From: Nemophila menziesii
Taxonomy: Eukaryota; Streptophyta; Magnoliopsida; Boraginales; Hydrophyllaceae
Assembly: GCA_029959085.1 (NCBI GenBank)
Contig: JARWIR010000003.1
Coordinates: 25,621,505 to 25,685,504 of the forward strand
Reading direction: 5' to 3'
DNA: 64,000 nucleotides
Shown: piece by piece, positions 54,304 through 64,000 of the stretch
How positions within the stretch are numbered: position 1 is the stretch's first letter
How the letters are laid out: every line of letters begins with the position of its first letter
The notes under the pieces: model-generated
The model's input: only the letters and a program-made list of their open reading frames with translations
Databases searched by the model: none
Told to the model about the DNA's origin: nothing
Translations under genes and position numbers: made by a program

Positions 54304-56247
54304 ATACACACAAAAACTAGTGTTCGGGGTGTTTAGTCAATAGTTAGGGTCAAATGTTAGTGTTCGGGGTGTTTAGTCAACAGTTAGGGTCAAATGTTAG
54401 TGTTTGAGGTGTTTAGTCAACATTTAGGGTCAAAATTGAGTGTTTGGGGGTGTTTAGTCAACAGTTAGAGTCAAACTTGAGTTTTCAGGGTGTTTAGTCA
54501 ACAATTAGAGTCAAATGTTAGTGTTTGAGGTGTTTAGTCAACAATTAGAGTCAAATGTTAGTGTTTGAGGTGTTTAGTCAACATTTAGGGTCAAACTTGA
54601 GTGTTTGGGGTGTTTAGTCAACAGTTAGAGTCAAAGTTGAGTGTTTGGGGTGTTTAGTCAATAGTTAGGGTCAAACTTGAGAGTTTGGGGTGTTTAGTTA
54701 ACAGTTAGGGTCAAACATGAGTGTGTGGGGTGTTTAGTCAACAGTTAGAGTCAAATGTTAGTGTTCGGGGTGTTTAGTCAACAGTTAGGGTCAAATGTTA
54801 GTGTTCGGGGGTGTTTAGTCAACAGTTAGGGTCGAATGTTAGTGTTTGAGGTGTTTAGTCAACAGTTAGAGTCAAATGTTAGTGTTTGAGGTGTTTAGTC
54901 AACAATTAGAGTCAAACTTGAGTGTTTGAGGTGTTTAGTCAACAATTAGAGTCAAATGTTAGTGTTTGAGGTGTTTAGTCAACATTTAGGGTCAAACCTG
55001 AGTGTTTGGGGGTGTTTAGTCAACAGTTAGAGTCAAACTTGAGTGTTTGGGGTGTTTAGTCAATAGTTAGTGTCAAACTTGAGTGTTCGGGGTGTTTAGT
55101 CAACAGTTAGGGTCAACTGTTAGTGTTCGGGGTGTTTAGTCAACCGTTAGGGTCAAATGTTAGTGTTTGAGGTGTTTAGTCAACATTTAGGGTCAAAATT
55201 GAGTGTTTGGGGGTGTTTAGTCAACAGTTAGAGTCAAACTTGAGTGTTCGGGGGTGTTTAGTCAACAGTTAGAATCAAATGTTAGTGTTTGAGGTGTTTA
55301 GTCAACAGTTAGAGTCAAATGTTAGTGTTTGAGGTGTTTAGTCAACATTCAGGGTCAAACTTGAGAGTTTGGGGTGTTTAGTTAACAGTTAGGGTCAAAC
55401 ATGAGTGTGTGGGGTGTTTAGTCAACAGTTAGAGTCAAATGTTAGTGTTCGGGGTGTTTAGTCAACAGTTAGGGTCAAATGTTAGTGTTCGGGGGTGTTT
55501 AGTCAACAGTTAGGGTCGAATGTTAGTGTTTGAGGTGTTTAGTCAACAGTTAGAGTCAAATGTTAGTGTTTGAGGTGTTTAGTCAACAGTTAGAGTCAAA
55601 CTTGAGTGTTTGAGGTGTTTAGTCAACAATTAGAGTCAAATGTTAGTGTTTGAGGTGTTTAGTCAACATTTAGGGTCAAACCTGAGTGTTTGGGGTGTTT
55701 AGTCAACAGTTAGAGTCAAACTTGAGTGTTTGGGGTGTTTAGTCAATAGTTAGGGTCAAACTTGAGTGTTCCGGGTGTTTAGTCAACAGTTAGGGTCAAA
55801 TGTTAGTGTTCGGGGTGTTTAGTCATCCGTTAGGGTCAAATGTTAGTGTTTGAGGTGTTTAGTCAACATTTAGGGTCAAAATTGAGTGTTTGGGGGTGTT
55901 TAGTCAACAGTTAGAGTCAAACTTGAGTGTTCGGGGGTGTTTAGTCAACAGTTAGAATCAAATGTTAGTGTTTGAGGTGTTTAGTCAACAGTTAGAGTCA
56001 AATGTTAGTGTTTGAGGTGTTTAGTCAACATTCAGGGTCAAACTTGAGTGTTTGGGGTGTTTAGTCAACAGTTAGAGTCAAACTTGAGTGTTTGGGGGTG
56101 TTTAGTCAACAGTTAGTGTCAAACTTGAGTGTTCGGGGTGTTTAGTCAACAGTTAGGGTCAAATGTTAGTGTTCGGGGGTGTTTAGTCAACAGTTAGGGT
56201 CAAATGTTAGTGTTTGAGGTGTTTAGTCAACATTTAGGGTCAAACCC
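54304..56247. repeat. Minisatellite, 40-41-bp unit, about 48 copies, with 684-bp higher-order period
   Basis: The core is GGTGTTTAGTCAACAGTTAG followed by GGTCAAA-variable-TGAGTGTTTGG. Units are spaced 40 bp (54331, 54371, 54411), with 41 where an extra G occurs. Distinct variants recur together: GTTTAGTTAA at 54692 and 55376, GTCGAATG at 54831 and 55515, giving a 684-bp higher-order repeat (17 units). On the minus strand the first unit continues the TNP2 reading frame (GFDPK), so the array arose in or invaded that exon. Confidence 0.93.
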
Positions 56248-57191
56248 GTCAATACCGAGACCCAAAAATACATTATGAGGTTCGCTAGCAAACTAAGGGT
56301 GTAGCACTGCAAATCTCTTCCAACTATCACCATCAACCGGATGACGCAACACATCCGGATCGTCACTCTTACCGGTATGGTGCCAAATCATGTCTTCAGC
56401 GGTGTGCTTTGAAGCGTATAGTCGCTGTAATATGGGAGCAATCGGAAAGTAACGGAGCTTCTTATGCGGTACTTTGATACCCTTCTTTGGGTCCCATCTA
56501 GACTCACTACAAACTGGACACTTATCGAGGTCTTTATTCTCTTTATAAAATATGGCACAATGGTTCATATAAACATCGATAGTAATATACCCCATACCCA
56601 AACTTTTCAACTTCTTGTTGCATGCATCATAAGAATCGGGCAAAGTGTGAGGTTTGGGCAAAATACGACCAACCAACTCCAATAGCTCGGTGAATGACGT
56701 GTTAGTCCACTTGCTCTTTACCTTTACGTGCATAAGCTTGGAAATGAAGTTTAATGAACTCATCGCTTTACAACCCGGATATAATTATGTCTCCAATTCG
56801 TTAAACAGTTTTTCGAAACTACTTAGAATTTCTGCGTCTCTCGTCTCGGTGTCACCCTAATGTCCGCCAACATCGTAACTGTGTCTCACATTGTCATAGA
56901 CCCAACAATTTCATTAAATATATTCTGAATAGGGTTTTCTTCGGGAACGACCGGCTGCTCACCGTGTTTTATCCAAACCCGATACGACTTCATAATCCCT
57001 TCCTTATAAAGGTGGCCCGTAACCGTCCGAGAGGGTAATCGACGATTATTTTTACAATAGTTACACGGGCAATAAATAAGATATTTATATTTTGAATGTT
57101 GTTTTGCATATGCGATAAAATCCAGAACCCCAATAAGATAGTTTGGAGCGAATAAATCCGTAGCATCCATCCAACTCTTATCCAAAGCCAT
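56248..57191 (-). pseudogene. TNP2 (CACTA transposase), N-terminal part, truncated
   Basis: Starts MALDKSWMDATDLFAPNYL at 57191. The first about 85 residues match the transposase-associated domain, with FIAYAKQHS and CPCNYCKNNRR. A frameshift lies near 56890, with stops at about 56845 and 56790 in the next frame. From 56763 the frame MSSLNFISKLMHVKVKSKWTN ... LLPKPHTLPDSYDA-type ... DKCPVCSESRW ... RYFPIAPILQRLY is the N-terminal TNP2 domain. A further stop follows AVLHP near 56293, then GLGIDGFDP runs into the minisatellite. TNP2 is the DDE-type transposase that cuts CACTA ends; the catalytic core is missing here. Confidence 0.85.
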
Positions 57192-57974
57192 CTCTTTACG
57201 ACAATATTAGATAACTGGACAACTACATTCATATGAAAATAAAATAAATAATTATTACAACACAATTAATAAAATGAATAAAAATTACAACACAATGAAT
57301 AAAAATAATACAAATTACAAACCAATGGCTTGAATATAATTACAAACCAATAACTAAATAAAATTACATCACAATAAATAAATAAATAAATAAAATTACA
57401 TCACAATAAATAAATAAATAAAATTACAACACAATAAGTATATAAACAATTTCATATAATTAAATACACAAATACAAAAATATATGAAACATAATATATG
57501 AAATAAATGAATGTATGCATGATTTATACACAATATATAACAAGACAATCAAAAAATATACACAATCATAACCTATAGCAACTTATACACAAATCAAAAT
57601 CCATGCATAAAAAAAATTAAAAAGTTTGAAATTTTAAGGAAATACTTTGCATTGGTGGAAGAAATTGGAGATTGATGATGAAGTCCCAACCTTGATAATG
57701 TATTACTAAACCTAAACCCATAATATTGCAAGAATTACACCAAATATGATCATAAAAAAAAATTCAAGAATTTACCTAATATTTGTGGATGAAATTGTGT
57801 ATTGAGGATGCCACACCTTGATTATAAGCTTGCAAATGGTTAAAGATGAATGGGAGAAGGTATTGCAAAAAATTTGAATGAGATTGATTAATGTTTTTGG
57901 GAGAAATTGGGAGGAAAAATGGGGTTTTTAGGGTTTAAGGAGATAACATACAGTCTGTCCAGAATTATATACAC
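57192..57974 (-). other. AT-rich 5' region of TNP2
   Basis: AT-rich with AAATAAATAAATA runs (57371-57422) and many ATACACAA-like words; no ORF. Probable promoter and leader of TNP2. Confidence 0.5.
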
Positions 57975-58260
57975 GTTTTTTTACAGACGACACGTAAATC
58001 CGTCGGTAAACAAAAATTCCGTCGGTAAATTATACGATTACCGACGACTACGTTGTTGTCGGTAAATTACCGACGACAAATCCAAACAAAAAAATTAAAT
58101 TTTTTTTAACGACGGCGTTTTGACCCTTTACCCACGAGACACGTCGTCGGTAAATTACTGGCGACTGTTTCACGTGGGTAAATTAGTGTCGTCGGTAAAT
58201 AACAAAAGTTTACCCACGATACTGCGTGTCGTCGGTAAACTGTCGTGGGTAAATCCCCGA
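57975..58260. repeat. CACTA right subterminal repeat array
   Basis: About ten GTCGTCGGTAAA / TTTACCGACGAC motifs and a diverged form with TTTACCCACGA near the end. Counterpart of 50630-50965. Confidence 0.88.
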
Positions 58261-58272
58261 TCTGTAGTAGTG

Positions 58273-58275
58273 TAT
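58273..58275. repeat. 3-bp target-site duplication TAT (CACTA, right)
   Basis: Identical to 50602-50604. Confidence 0.85.
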
Positions 58276-58979
58276 GTATCTCCAACAATATGAAATTCCT
58301 ATAAAAGAGATCAAAATTACCTCTTGTACAATGATACATACAAATTAGCATATATAAAGTGTAAAACAATTTAATAGTATCCTAAGCCGTGTATTCACGA
58401 AACAATTAGGACACGTCAATGCACCAGTGACGTCTTCGAGATATAGGTTTAACACTTTGAGAGTGTTACATAGTTTGGATAAATACCATTATGGTCCAAG
58501 ATCGAGTCAAAATTTTAAAATATCCTCCCTTATCTTTCAATTTAAATAATTTCTTCCATTATTTTAATTTTGTGAAAATAAATACCCAATCACTATACAC
58601 CAATTTTACTTTATATGACACGTGTAGCAATTGGATACTTTTTGTCACAAATTTAAACTAATGTAAGAAATATCCAAAATTAAAAGTTATATCTTGAACT
58701 TGTTAAAAAGACATATCTTTTACCATAATTGGTATTTTTATAAGACAATTATTATAATTCATTGTAATCGTTGATAAAGTAATACTAACTTTATTATATT
58801 CTTTTGATGTAATGTAATAACTATCGACAATATATGAATTTCACATTATGTCATAATCAATGATAAAGTCGTCTATCATAAATTAACTTTGCATTTATAT
58901 GCCTATATAAAGAACTTGGATCTTCATTCTTTAAACATAAAATAATTATCGCACAATAATATCGAACGAAGACCATGAT

Positions 58980-59215
58980 AAAGAATATGGTGAAAATGAT
59001 AATTATGAATATAAAGATGACGATGAAGACAAAAATAAGGATGAAGATCAAATCTAGATAATTATCATTATCCCTATCTTCGTTTTCATCAGCTTTTTTA
59101 TTTTCAAAGATTATAAACAGAATGATGATAATTACTAATATTACCATACTGTTGAATATAATAATATTGTTGCATATAAAAATAACGATAATTATGAGTC
59201 TAACCATAATGTTGT
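58980..59215. repeat. GAT/AAT-rich inverted repeat (unit B)
   Basis: Copy of 32520-32770 with point changes. Open frames of Ile/Asn/Asp repeats on the minus strand here are low-complexity artefacts. Confidence 0.6.
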
Positions 59216-61352
59216 TGTCATTTTCATCACCATCATCATCCCAATCTTTTTCTTTTAAATATCGTTATAAAATCAAAGGACTGTCATTGAAATATTAATT
59301 CTAAACAAAAAAAATTATTTGTTAATTGTTATATTTAATTTATTATTTATTTAGTTATATGTTGAAGTATGCCATTTTTTAAAACAAGTAGATTAAAAAG
59401 TCGTCCATGGTTTTTACGAAACAGTATTACTGATATGGATTATATTAGTTTATGAAAAGAGAAAATAGATAATGGATTCGTAGATCAAGCACATATATTT
59501 ACGGATAAACAAATACTTCATATTAAATACAATAAGAATAGTTGTTGATTTTATTTGTTAGGATATCAAATATTTGTCATACTCATTATCATAAAGGTGT
59601 CACCTTCCTCGTACTACTAAATTAAAAGGTTCCACATTACAACAATTATCACAAGGGATCTAGATAAATGAATTATCTAACACGACCCATTTTCCCAATC
59701 CCAATCCCTATACCCTTAAACTTTTTCTACACTCATAAAAATCACGATTTTAAACTCACACACAACAATGTTAAACAAGCTCTCAGATCTGGATATTCCA
59801 AATAAAGAAAAAAAAGTGGCTTTCGAATTAGACATGGAAGATCCTAGCTATGGTGGAGCTTCGTGAGCTGAGTTCGTGAGGTGTGACTGAGTTTGAGTTG
59901 AGTTCTTGAGTTCGATCTAGGTTCATGAATTCGAGTTATGGATATGTAGATGGTGCTCAGTTTGTGCTCTAACCATTAATAGTGTTTTTAGAGATTTTTT
60001 GTGAAGTTTCTTAGCTGTGAGCTCCACTATGGTGGTTCAGCTATGGTGATTTTCTGAGCTTGGAGCTTCAAAGGTGGCCCAGTGGTTCAGTGAGTTCAGA
60101 GTTTCAAAGGGTGGTTCAGCTATGGTAAAGCTTGAGAGGCCAAGAGAGATGGTTGGGCTATGGAGGATCTTACAAATCCAAGTTGGATTTGTGTAGATCT
60201 AAGTTACAAAAATAGAAAAATAGTTTAGGGAAGAAGATGATGACATTACTAATAACATCATCTATGATGTCAAGCAGGTGACATCATCTGTAGTAGTCTT
60301 TTATTTCAGTTTTCGGAGCTTTTTTCTTTCTTTTTATCTCTTTAATTGGTTATATTTTTAATTGTACTTATTAATTAGTATTTATTAAATTCAAACATAT
60401 GTATAATTATTATAAATATGTATAATTTTTCTTGTATAATTTAAGTTTATTAATTAATTTGAGTGGTATGTATTAATAAAAATAAAATGAATTTGTAAAA
60501 TAAAACTGCATAATGAGCTTATAACACTCTGGGTATAAAACACTAAGCACTACACAAAAAATGTCACATTGTGATATTAGCTTGCATCACACTATGCATA
60601 CAACACACCAATCTCTCTACAATAACGCCGACAATTTGGTGGCTCCACCATGCTTTCTGATGGTAATTGTTCTTAGTTTTATTTTTTATTTCTAAAATTT
60701 GAAATTATATAGTGTTTTATCCTTATTCAATCATTTGAAGGAATTTCATACGTTGGTTCTTAAGCAAGACTCCTATGCTACCCACTCCAAGACCTAATCC
60801 ATTTCGCTTTATATATCTTTTGCTAAAGACCCTCTTAGTAAAGAATCATTTCTTTATATAAATTTTTAAAACCCCTCCACATACCCTTCCATACAAAATT
60901 CAGAAACCCTACTACCTAACCTACCCTTACATCACTTTTTCCACGTTCTGCTATACCAAACTCCTTAAATCCTTGTGAAATTAGTTTATTCACGATTATT
61001 TTATGTTTGGTATTGAACTTAATATTAGAATAAAAAATTATGCTAAAATACATCATTATATCAGTAGTAATACTAAAACTAATCATAATTAAATTTTAAG
61101 CACCACTAAAATCTAAAGATAAAATTAAAATTAGTTAGAGAAGTTTTATTTGTAAAAATAAAATTATTCACATAACCAGAATAAAGTGTCTCATATAAGA
61201 AATAGATAGTCATAAACCATCATTTTTATTATATCTTACAAGTAAATTATATTTAATTTTTTTTCCATAAAATTTAGTATTTACTTTTACTAAAGTTTTA
61301 TATCTATAGGCTACATATTAACAGTTTTAATTAGAGTTTATAATTAATTAGA

Positions 61353-61354
<2 letters not shown>

Positions 61355-61411
<57 letters not shown>
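61355..61411. repeat. (TA)n microsatellite
   Basis: About 57 bp of pure TA dinucleotides in unit C. It corresponds to the AT tract at 34965-35050 in unit B and to a much shorter AT-rich tract near 29900 in unit A, so it expanded after the units duplicated. Confidence 0.95.
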
Positions 61412-61416
<5 letters not shown>

Positions 61417-61734
61417 CTATAATATTATACCAAAAAAAATTTAATATATATGTGGGGAGTGTTTGTTAACCGGTAAATGCTTGCCCCCACAAATCACCGT
61501 TATAACACGGGTTCTGGAAATTAGTCCACGCAATCCATTCCAGCACTTAATTAGCACCTTATATCCTCTCGTATTTAGAGTGGGGTGGATATGTACGTAA
61601 AAACTCATTCCACATTTAGATACTTATTGTAAGTACTTAAGGATGGACTTGTAATGTTAGCTCATTGTTACACGCTCATGTACAAAATTTTGGGCGACCC
61701 ATCCCCTATATTATTCACATAGGGTAAGGATTTT

Positions 61735-62181
61735 ATGGCCGAATATCCACAAGAATGTATACCATACTCTCTTTTCTTTAGCTTAATATTGTTTGGTGCA
61801 GGTACACCGGTATCAGGGATGTATACAATAATGCTTCTTAATCTTAGTGAATATTATCATAGAAATAATAAATAATATTATCGAGGTGAACAAGTCATTT
61901 CACAACAAACTGCAATATTGGATGGTGTTGACTTCATATTGACTTGTCTTATGTGGCCACTCATTACTTGTTTTCAACGTTGTACAATAAAACTTTACCA
62001 TTGAATCCCCTGTTGCACGGACCTCCTTGTCTTTTTCTCTTGGTCCAAGTATTTATCGATCTTTGGTCTCACTTTGACTTAATCTTTGGGTTACTTTGGG
62101 ATTCATCTTGCTTTTATCTTCACTATTTTCACCTTTACGGTATCATCCTTGATCTCTAGTCACATTTTGCATCGAAATTAA
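61735..62181 (+). pseudogene. Unrecognised hydrophobic ORF of the tandem unit, broken copy (unit C)
   Basis: Same frame as 48978-49403, starting MAEYPQECIPYSLFFS, with a stop after the 26-bp insertion, a stop at YH*IPCC (as in unit A) and one more later. A 71-codon ORF at 61944-62159 is a different frame of the same region and is not called. Confidence 0.35.
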
Positions 62182-64000
62182 TGAATCTACATTATAAATA
62201 TGTCAAGACACACTAATATGACGTAAACTTTCTAAACTACCCAAAAATTATAAAAGTTGATAAAATTTACTAAGTGACGCATAAGATGACCCAAAAGTCC
62301 TAAAATTAATGACTCTATATAGTATATAATTTAATAAAAGTTATTGAATCATAAGATGCATGATAAGTTCCTGAAACACAATAGGGTCACGAAGCACAAA
62401 GAATGACGAAAGTACTAGTTATAAGAAGTTATTGAAGTATGAAAATCCGATAGAAAACAAAAGAAGAGCGACTCACAAAAAATTCCAAAACATAAGAGTT
62501 TTTTAATAATTAATAGTGACTTAAGCATGAGAATGCATGAAGCGTGGAATTGATTTGGAAACATATTTTATCCCATGAGGTTTTCTTTAATAATATTATG
62601 TAATGTAATATTATAGAAGAATGCGGATTCCTTTTTATCTTGAGAAGATGATGAAAAGTTTCTCAGACATGAAGTATCTCATCATAATGCAATTGTTTGA
62701 CTAGTTAATCAAAAAAATTCAATTGAAATGTATTAAAATTATGTACAAACTCACGGGACACATGTGTAGATGAAAACATGCAATATTATTTTATGATGAA
62801 AATGAAATGTCGTTGACGTGACTTGTATTTACTTATGATGAAATACTTTTATTCTAGAGATTTATGAAATCGACGGTTGATGTTTCCTTTTTATACCATG
62901 TTGAGATTTTATTTTATTTCATAAGATCAATCTATGATATAACTATTTGGATCTCACATACTCTAAATTATGTAAATTACTTTCTCACAAGAACAATTCA
63001 GTTATAATATTCAAATAAAATTCCTTGTATATCACATAATTACAAACTAAAAGAAGGGAAATGATGCTCAACAAATTGGTTATCATAATCTATGTCAAAT
63101 TGAGAGGATATGATATTTTTGCAATGTAATTTTTTCCTTCACCAAATGTTAATTCCACTAGATCTTTCCTAATAAGTTTTTTTATGTGACAATCCACACC
63201 TCCATTATTATAAGAATACTATAAACATTTTCTCAAAATAAGTAATTGGTGTTTTCTACTTACACCACATACTCACAAATAAAAATCGAGTATAGTTATA
63301 AAAACTAGTATATTTCCCTAATTTTGAAATTCCATTATGTATTTCCAAAAATATGAAATTCCTCTAAAAGAGATCCAAATCACCCCTTGCACAATGATAG
63401 TACAAATTAGCATATATAAAGTGTAAAAAAATTTGATAGTTTCCTAAGGCAGGTATTTAGGAAACAATTAGGACACCTCAATGCATCATTGACGTCTTCG
63501 ATTTATAGGTTTAACACTTTAAAAGTGTAACATACTTTGGATAAATACCATTATGGTCAAAGATCTAGTCAAAATTTTAAAATATCCTCCCTTATCTTTA
63601 AATTTAAATAATTTCTTCCATTATTTTAATTTTATGAAAATAAAATACCCAATCACTATACACAACTTTTACTTTATATGACACATGTAGAAATTGGATA
63701 TTTTTTGTCACAAATTTAAACTAATACAATAAATTATCCAAAATTCAAAGATATATCTAGAACAAAGACATATCTTTGACCATAATTGGTATTTTATGAG
63801 ACAATTATTACAATTCATTGTAATCGTTGATAAAGTAATACTAACTTTATTATATTCTTTTAATGTAATGTAATAACTATCGACAATATATGAATTTTAC
63901 ATTATGTCACAGTCAATGATAAAGTCATGTATCATAAATTTACTTTGTATTCATATGCCTATATAAAGACCTTCGATCTTCATTCTTTAAACATAAAATA

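Larger units (their letters stand above)
50605..58272 (-). mobile_element. CACTA (En/Spm-type) DNA transposon, 7,668 bp
   Basis: Ends are CACTAC...GTAGTG: left CACTACAATAGGTCG, right (reverse complement) CACTACTACAGATCGG. The 3-bp target duplication TAT is intact, and unit C supplies the empty site. Arrays of the motif TTTACCGACGAC in both orientations lie at both ends, as expected for transposase-binding subterminal repeats. Minus-strand genes are a truncated TNP2 (57191-56248) and a TNPA-like gene (52879-51261). TNP2 is interrupted by a minisatellite, so the element is not autonomous on its own. Confidence 0.95.
32977..59436 (+). repeat. Long-monomer tandem array, unit B (about 5.2 kb net, with two large insertions)
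   Basis: Homologous to units A and C in three blocks: 32977-35325, 48895-50604 and 58273-59436. The breaks are explained exactly by the Athila-like composite (35326-48894) and the CACTA element (50605-58272). Removing the insertions and one copy of each target duplication leaves about 5,215 bp. Confidence 0.88.
59437..64000 (+). repeat. Long-monomer tandem array, unit C (truncated by window end)
   Basis: Third head-to-tail copy, uninterrupted by elements. Position 64000 corresponds to about 32475 in unit A and 58945 in unit B, so roughly 500 bp remain outside the window. It supplies the empty sites for both insertions in unit B. Confidence 0.88.

Noticed and set aside
54304..56247. CRISPR array or telomere repeat
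   Set aside because: Units are contiguous without unique spacers, so not CRISPR. TTTAGGG/TTAGGG occurs once per 40-bp unit and never in tandem, so it is not telomeric.

Overview
The window looks like plant nuclear DNA made almost entirely of nested transposable elements. The evidence is Ty3/gypsy elements with tRNA-Asp primer sites and an Athila-type integrase, LINEs whose ORF2 ends in a plant-type RNase H domain, hAT and CACTA transposase genes with spliceosomal introns, a tRNA-derived SINE, and AT-rich flanks. I found no convincing host gene, tRNA, rRNA or CRISPR array. The species cannot be named from this sequence; a flowering plant, probably a eudicot, is my inference.

Layout. 1-13.2 kb is a knot of Athila-like LTR retrotransposon pieces in both orientations. 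It has minus-strand LTR/PBS/gag fragments at each side and a plus-strand 3' half-element (integrase, extra ORF, polypurine tract, LTR) in the middle, plus two tandem duplications (1.18 kb and 3.38 kb). 13.2-14.7 kb is the 3' part of one LINE. 15.3-21.76 kb is a second, essentially complete but decayed LINE bounded by a 17-bp target duplication. 22.4-25.8 kb is a minus-strand hAT transposase pseudogene split by a 1.8-kb foldback element with a 9-bp target duplication. 27.06-27.47 kb holds tRNA-related SINE-like repeats.

From 27.9 kb to the window end the base layer is a head-to-tail array of a long monomer of about 5.1 kb: unit A, unit B, and most of unit C. Unit B carries two large insertions. 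One (35.3-48.9 kb) is a composite of four same-orientation Athila-like LTRs with partial internal regions. The other (50.6-58.3 kb) is a 7.67-kb CACTA (En/Spm) element with a perfect 3-bp target duplication, a five-exon TNPA-like gene, a truncated TNP2 transposase, and a 1.9-kb minisatellite that begins inside the TNP2 coding sequence.

The most unusual structure is in the 3' half of the Athila-like elements. An extra ORF, starting with the same six residues in two oppositely oriented copies, has its own TATA box (275 and 273 bp upstream of the ATG) and its own AATAAA. It is framed by repeated modules of 'hairpin plus polypurine-tract-like sequence' whose stems differ in sequence but keep pairing. 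Downstream lies a second ORF, conserved in both copies, that reads antisense to the element. Together these look like a semi-independent gene cassette inside the retrotransposon. All homology statements are from reading the sequence; no database search was run.
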